A stretch of DNA of 64,000 nt. Origin: Mesobacillus foraminis. GTDB lineage: Bacteria > Bacillota > Bacilli > Bacillales > Cytobacillaceae. Shown here one piece after another: positions 63,022-64,000 of the stretch. Below the pieces are notes generated by a model that worked only from the letters and a program-made list of their open reading frames with translations, searched no databases and had not been told where the DNA came from. The position numbers were made by a program, and so were the translations under genes. The stretch is from positions 248,001-312,000 of the forward strand of contig NZ_SLVV01000002.1 of NCBI RefSeq assembly GCF_004340465.1, written 5' to 3'. The number at the start of each line of letters is the position of its first letter. Position 1 is the first letter of the stretch.

Positions 63022-64000
63022 ATGGACAAGTTTAAACAACTAATAAAAGATAAGCTGGGAGCCTTATGGAATTCAATCGTCCGCTTCTGGCGAAGAAAAC
63101 ATATTACTCAAATCATCCTGCTGGCCGGATTGGTGGTCATCCTCCTGTCTATTCTTTGGTTCGCCTTCATCGCGAGCAGAGCCAATGTCCAAAGCTTGAG
63201 GGACGGATTAAAGCAGTCTACCATTATTTATGATAAGGACGGCGATGTCGCTGGAAAAGTTGCGACCAACCGGACCGAGGGGATTACTTTCGAACAGCTT
63301 CCTGATCAGGTCCCAAATGCCGTGATTGCAATTGAGGATGAAAGGTTCAGAGAACATAACGGATTTGATATCAAAGGAATAACCCGGGCCTTCTTCGGAA
63401 ATTTATTTGCTGGAAGGATTACTGGAGGAGGAAGCACCATTACACAGCAGCTGACTAAAAATGCCCTCCTTTCACCTGAGCGTTCCTATAAACGAAAAGT
63501 AGAGGAACTATTTCTTGCGGTTGAAATTGAAAAGGCCTATACAAAAAATGAAATTATTGAAATGTACCTGAATCAGGTTTATTTCGGCAGCGGTGCCTGG
63601 GGCATCAGCAATGCTTCCAAAAAATATTTTAATAAAGATATACAGGAAGTCACAATAAGCGAAGCGGCACTACTTGCAGGACTCCTGCAGGCGCCATCCG
63701 CCCTCGATCCGTACAATAATTATGAAAAAGCCATGAATCGAAGAGATGTAGTGCTCGGCAAAATGAATGAACTCGGAATGATCAGTAATGAAGAGCACAA
63801 GGCAGCGGTGAATGAAAAAATCATTCTTGAGGACGGCGGCGGAAGCATTGTTGACCGCAAATTTCCTTATTATATGGATGCTGTTCTAGATGAGGCCATC
63901 AATGAGTATGGACTTACACAGGAAGAAATTTTAACAAGAGGCTATGTCATTCATACTCAACTGGATCAAAACCTTCAGGCTGACCTGGAGAGAGTGTATG
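63022..64000 (+). CDS. Class A penicillin-binding protein (transglycosylase/transpeptidase), cut by window
   Basis: The reading frame stays open from ATG 63022 (AGGAGA ahead) to the window end, 326 codons. It has a short cytosolic N-terminus, one membrane anchor (about 36-57) and the glycosyltransferase domain: IEDERFREHNGFDIKG (catalytic Glu), GGGSTITQQLTKN, KRKVEELFLAVEIEKAYTK, and EIIEMYLNQVYFGSGAWGIS. The transpeptidase domain lies outside the window. It resembles the PbpG/PbpF class of Bacillus more than PonA, going by the short start, but that is not certain. Confidence 0.9.
   Translation, partial: MDKFKQLIKDKLGALWNSIVRFWRRKHITQIILLAGLVVILLSILWFAFIASRANVQSLRDGLKQSTIIYDKDGDVAGKVATNRTEGITFEQLPDQVPNAVIAIEDERFREHNGFDIKGITRAFFGNLFAGRITGGGSTITQQLTKNALLSPERSYKRKVEELFLAVEIEKAYTKNEIIEMYLNQVYFGSGAWGISNASKKYFNKDIQEVTISEAALLAGLLQAPSALDPYNNYEKAMNRRDVVLGKMNELGMISNEEHKAAVNEKIILEDGGGSIVDRKFPYYMDAVLDEAINEYGLTQEEILTRGYVIHTQLDQNLQADLERVY

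Overview
The window looks like chromosomal DNA of a spore-forming Bacillaceae bacterium (Bacillus/Mesobacillus/Cytobacillus-like). The evidence is low-to-medium GC, strong GGAGG ribosome sites with ATG, GTG and TTG starts, a gerA-type germinant-receptor operon, a racA gene, an RsbR-type stressosome protein, DUF3231 and a probable forespore gene. No rRNA, tRNA, CRISPR array, insertion sequence or intact prophage was seen. Most genes are housekeeping or accessory metabolism, separated by clear intrinsic terminators.

Layout. 1-2.4 kb: germinant receptor A and C subunits. 2.5-10 kb: PutP-type Na+/proline symporter with a cre site and inverted repeat upstream, a YwaF-like membrane protein, a CYP152 peroxygenase P450, two unknown genes, a methyltransferase and a membrane phosphoesterase. 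10-11.8 kb: a frameshifted Nudix gene and a gene-poor stretch with a possible decayed gene. 11.8-17.2 kb: a secreted FG-GAP-like protein, an acetyltransferase, an ECF sigma factor and a GntR/ABC-ATPase/permease operon with four tandem 9-bp repeats at its promoter. 17.3-27.8 kb: VanW protein, a lysine-riboswitch-controlled NhaC-type transporter, TatD nuclease, class B PBP, DUF2500 protein, glycerophosphodiesterase, HAD phosphatase and an SH3b-VanY peptidase. 27.8-32.7 kb: the complete urea ABC transporter operon urtABCDE, preceded by a perfect GlnR/TnrA box. 32.7-39.4 kb: a TetM-like GTPase, a heavily decayed HEAT-repeat-like pseudogene, a ring-cleaving dioxygenase, nadE and racA.

39.4-43 kb is a five-gene cassette: a Cys-anchored Ser/Gly-rich lipoprotein, a DUF350 membrane protein, an unknown 152-aa protein, a glutathionylspermidine-synthase-like ATP-grasp ligase and a K+ channel with a cytosolic RCK-like domain. 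It resembles the E. coli yjfL-yjfM-yjfC set and looks like an envelope-modification or stress system. 43-50.2 kb: a Tyr/Gly/Arg-rich protein, a tandem pair of paralogous membrane proteins, YkuK, nitronate monooxygenase, a DHFR-like reductase, several very small genes, a short-chain dehydrogenase and an isolated zinc-type S14 ribosomal protein gene. 50.2-55.1 kb: a dispersed Bacillaceae repeat (second copy; the first is at 26 kb), an RsbR-like STAS protein and a SWIM-SNF2 helicase. 55.4-58.2 kb: an orphan phage holin, then a two-gene operon of a PlsY-like acyltransferase and an unusual fusion of a GNAT-like acyltransferase domain with a class V aminotransferase. 59-64 kb: DUF3231, CorA, a decayed Nudix pseudogene, manganese catalase (candidate sigma-B promoter) and the start of a class A PBP.

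The most promising leads are the GNAT-aminotransferase/PlsY-like pair (possible amino-lipid synthesis), the ATP-grasp/DUF350/lipoprotein/K+ channel cassette and the TetM-like GTPase with an altered domain IV loop. Several gene relics and the two copies of the ~140-bp repeat show ongoing gene decay between intact operons.
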